A stretch of 64,000 bases of DNA from Ruminococcus sp. FC2018 (GTDB taxonomy: Bacteria > Bacillota > Clostridia > Oscillospirales > Ruminococcaceae), in NCBI RefSeq assembly GCF_000621805.1, contig NZ_JHXH01000010.1:1-64000 (forward strand), in the 5' to 3' direction. Each line of letters opens with the position of its first letter. Positions within the stretch are counted from its first letter, which is position 1. Below are positions 61,753 through 64,000 of this stretch, one piece after another. The notes below the pieces were generated by a model, which ran no database searches, was not told the DNA's origin, and saw only the letters and a program-made list of their open reading frames with translations. The translations under genes and the position numbers were made by a program.

Positions 61753-62430
61753 TTACTTTGAGGAGTGCATAAGCATCATCGTTATAGCAAAGTAATGGAA
61801 GATGCTCCCCGCCAGAGTGAAAAGATGCCATACGCTGTGAAAATAACGCTTTTTCTTGTAGATGTAAAAGAAGGTGCCTGCGGTGTAGAAAAGTCCGCCG
61901 ATAAGGATAAACCACAAAGAGGGAGAGTATACATTGTCCACCATGGGTTTTACGGCGATGAGAACCACCCAGCCCATTATCATGTAGCAGACTAAGGACA
62001 CCTTTCTGAATTTTTCAAGGTTCACCGAGTTGAGAACGATGCCTACAATGGCTGCGCCCCAGACCAGTCCGAAAAGCACCCAGCCCATAGCTCCTCTCAG
62101 GGGAACAAGGGTTATTGGTGTATAAGTTCCGGCGATAAGGAAAAATATAGTGTTGTGGTCCATTATCCGGAAGAATTTTTTTGCCTTGCGGTTGGTTATG
62201 GAGTGGTAAAGGGTGGACATCATATAAAGGATCACAAGCGATGCACCGAATATCGCCGCACCGACAACGCCCCATGCGTTTGAATGTATCGCTGCGACAA
62301 CTATCAGCACAGCTGTGCCTGCGATAGATAATGCTGCGCCTATACCATGAGTGAGTGAATTAACTATCTCCTCACCTGTGGTGTAGCGTTTTACAACTCC
62401 TTCGCCGATCTTGCCTATGCCGTTTATCAT
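61753..62430 (-). CDS. Haemolysin III / PAQR-family membrane protein
   Basis: The 225-residue protein has seven membrane helices. Family motifs: ITHG-like SLTHGIGA near the start, STLYHSI, the DHNTIFFLIAGTYTP block with Asp and His, and HSVWHLFTLAGSIFHYF at the end with three His that could bind zinc. Bacterial members are called haemolysin III, but a haemolytic role is not usual. It has its own promoter (62471-62498). Confidence 0.92.
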   Translation of the reverse strand: MINGIGKIGEGVVKRYTTGEEIVNSLTHGIGAALSIAGTAVLIVVAAIHSNAWGVVGAAIFGASLVILYMMSTLYHSITNRKAKKFFRIMDHNTIFFLIAGTYTPITLVPLRGAMGWVLFGLVWGAAIVGIVLNSVNLEKFRKVSLVCYMIMGWVVLIAVKPMVDNVYSPSLWFILIGGLFYTAGTFFYIYKKKRYFHSVWHLFTLAGSIFHYFAITMMLMHSSK

Positions 62431-62470
62431 TCTTTAAGCACCTCCTGATGCAAAGCTTGTCCTTGTGATA

Positions 62471-62498
62471 ATTATACCATATCCAGATATCTTGTCAA
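62471..62498 (-). promoter_or_regulatory. Promoter of the haemolysin III family gene
   Basis: Leftward TTGACA, 16 bases, TATAAT with TGG extension. Confidence 0.85.
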
Positions 62499-62510
62499 GT
62501 GAAAAAATGC

Positions 62511-62539
62511 TTGAAAAACAGTGCTTTGTGTGGTACAAT
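62511..62539 (+). promoter_or_regulatory. Two-component operon promoter
   Basis: TTGAAA, 17 bases, TACAAT with GTGTGG before it. It predicts a leader of about 120 bases. Confidence 0.82.
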
Positions 62540-62670
62540 ACTAAAGGAAGCATAACGACAAAGAAATCAGGCTGGCTTGTGAAACATACTGTGTCTACAC
62601 ATAGTTTTCACGCAGATAACACATTTATACATTACAATACATACCAGATCTTACGGGAGGAATGAAAAAT

Positions 62671-63345
62671 ATGGCAAAGATACTTGTTGTTGATGACGAG
62701 GCAAAGATAAGAATGATAATCAAAGAGTATGCCGAGTTTGAGGGTTATGAGGTGGCAGAAGCTGCCGACGGCATGGAGGCTGTGGAAATGGTAAGAAGTG
62801 AGGATTATGACATCATTATCATGGACGTTATGATGCCAAGGCTGGACGGCTATTCCGCAGTCAAGGAGATAAAGAAAGAAAAGAAGATCCCTGTTATAAT
62901 GCTTTCGGCAAGGGGTGAGGAATACGACAAGCTGTTCGGATTCGAGATAGGCATAGACGACTATGTGGTAAAGCCGTTCTCCCCCAAGGAGCTTATGGCA
63001 AGGATAAAGGCTGTGCTTGCCCGTGGTGCGGTGACGCAGACACGTGAGGATACCATAAAGTATCAGGGACTTGTTATCAATTTTACAGCCCGTGAGGTCA
63101 CTATCGACGGGCAAAAGGCGAACATGACACCAAAGGAGTATGATCTGCTTTTCTATATGGTAAGGAACATGAACATTGCACTTTCAAGAGAAAAGCTGCT
63201 TGAAGAGGTGTGGGGATTTGATTTCTACGGCGATGACAGAACGGTAGACACCCACATTAAAATGCTGCGCAACAGCCTGGGACCTTACAGGAATCTTATA
63301 GTCACTTTGAGAGGAATGGGATATAAGTTTGAAAAGATCAGGTGA
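62671..63345 (+). CDS. OmpR-family response regulator
   Basis: This protein of 224 residues has a receiver domain (KILVVDDEAK, acceptor Asp in IIMDVMMP at about 52, Lys in VVKPFSPKEL) and a winged-helix C-terminus (MTPKEYDLLFYMVRN, RTVDTHIKMLRNSLG, TLRGMGYKFE). ATG 62671 has GGGAGG 10 bases upstream; ATG 62662 is too near to the site. It overlaps the kinase gene by 17 bases. Targets are not evident. Confidence 0.95.
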   Translation: MAKILVVDDEAKIRMIIKEYAEFEGYEVAEAADGMEAVEMVRSEDYDIIIMDVMMPRLDGYSAVKEIKKEKKIPVIMLSARGEEYDKLFGFEIGIDDYVVKPFSPKELMARIKAVLARGAVTQTREDTIKYQGLVINFTAREVTIDGQKANMTPKEYDLLFYMVRNMNIALSREKLLEEVWGFDFYGDDRTVDTHIKMLRNSLGPYRNLIVTLRGMGYKFEKIR

Positions 63346-64000
63346 GGAAAGCCGGACGGCACAGACCGGACAAGCGGTTCAGACAGAGCCAAAGCCCCGC
63401 AAGCCCAGGCTTGCTCTGCGGTATTATGTATGGCTTTACTTTATCATATTCACCGTGGTGATACTTGCGCTTATCTGGGTGTTCCAGTATTTCTTTCTTG
63501 GACGGTACTACAAAGCCTCAAAGACAAGAGATATGGCAAAGGCTGCCAACAAGATAATAAAGGTCTACGGTACGGATGAAGAGGAGCTTAAAAACATCTG
63601 TATGCGTCTTGCCTTTGAGAACAATATGTGCGTGGTGGTCACAGACAGCTCGGGAAACAGGCTTATAATGGCTGACAATCCCGGCTCGGGCTCAAAGCTG
63701 AGCAACGATGTTCACAATAACTTTTCAAGATACATTCTTGAGCTTAAAGCCAGGCTTAACAGATCCTCCTCGGATCATTACAGTGAGGAAGTCAGCTATA
63801 CGGATATAAATGCACAGGGATTGATTTACTGCGCTAAGGTGTACGATTCATCCAGCGAGAGCCAGGCGTATGTGTTCCTTGAAAGCTCGGTGGAGCCTAT
63901 TGATTCCACAGCCAGCATAATCAGAGAACAGCTGATATATATAACCGTGATAATCTTTGAGCTTGCTTTTGTGGTGACGATGTTCATATCAAAGCGGCTT
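63329..64000 (+). CDS. Sensor histidine kinase, N-terminal part (cut by window end)
   Basis: The open frame starts with TTG 63329 and runs to the last base (224 codons). A polar, basic N-terminus is followed by a membrane helix (about 34-54, YVWLYFIIFTVVILALIWV), an outer sensor region (about 58-205, with VVVTDSSGNRLIMAD) and a second helix starting near 207. HAMP, histidine and ATPase domains are expected beyond the window. The start overlaps the response regulator end; no ATG is available before the first helix, and GAGGAATGGG lies upstream. Confidence 0.85.
   Translation, partial: MKRSGEESRTAQTGQAVQTEPKPRKPRLALRYYVWLYFIIFTVVILALIWVFQYFFLGRYYKASKTRDMAKAANKIIKVYGTDEEELKNICMRLAFENNMCVVVTDSSGNRLIMADNPGSGSKLSNDVHNNFSRYILELKARLNRSSSDHYSEEVSYTDINAQGLIYCAKVYDSSSESQAYVFLESSVEPIDSTASIIREQLIYITVIIFELAFVVTMFISKRL

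Overview
The window looks like chromosome from a low-GC, spore-forming Firmicute of the Oscillospiraceae/Ruminococcus kind. The reasons are sigma-A promoters of the TTGACA-N17-TATAAT type throughout, strong AGGAGG ribosome-binding sites, TTG and GTG starts, a T-box leader, MurT/GatD, SpoVAD/SpoVAE, a Gram-positive BirA operator and FeoA-FeoA-FeoB. This is inference from gene content; no 16S is present to confirm it. No insertion sequence, phage or CRISPR array is visible.

Layout. 1-4000: the end of an rRNA operon (tRNA-Ile, 23S, 5S) followed by tRNA-Lys, Glu, Met/Ile2 and Trp and a terminator. 4040-8862: an accessory-looking island with a surface-protein remnant, a frameshifted small peptide gene, and a PqqD-like / S26 peptidase / methyltransferase / nucleotidyltransferase set that resembles a peptide-modification locus. 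9000-14700: luxS, an autoregulated MarR-flavodoxin pair, and bioY-B-D-A behind a BirA operator. 14680-24921: YbjQ protein with a structured leader, an HTH/repeat/coiled-coil protein, a cell-wall amidase, RF3, a proline/glutamine-repeat membrane protein, TrkA/TrkH potassium uptake and RNase Z. 25000-29580: a threonine T-box operon (membrane protein, thrS, PutP-type symporter). 29600-36700: RNase Y, an O-antigen ligase-type protein, a GNAT-HAD fusion, small membrane proteins, a peroxiredoxin and an MIF-type tautomerase. 36700-43700: an ABC exporter with an operator, a yybP-ykoY manganese riboswitch, and an iron-uptake feo operon carrying four GTTAG-N6-CTAAC boxes. 43800-51900: a DUF3592 protein, rubredoxin, two EAL-domain proteins (one GGDEF-EAL, one with a LacI-type sensor and a beta-rich tail) and a zinc-ribbon membrane protein. 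52000-64000: flavodoxin, MurT/GatD, a calcium-type P-ATPase, an ArsP_2/manganese exporter-like protein, an HPr variant, a DtxR-family regulator, SpoVAE/SpoVAD, QueH, a haemolysin III family protein and a two-component system cut by the window end.

Working together. Metal homeostasis is a theme: a manganese riboswitch, feo genes with DtxR-type boxes, a DtxR-family regulator and an ArsP_2-type transporter beside it. Threonine supply is tied to tRNA charging by the T-box. Cyclic-di-GMP turnover is represented by two divergently transcribed EAL proteins. Convergent genes are almost always separated by bidirectional hairpin terminators. The most unusual parts are the peptide-modification-like island, the 1117-residue LacI-EAL protein, the unassigned structured RNA near 15.1 kb and the two related palindromic terminator elements.
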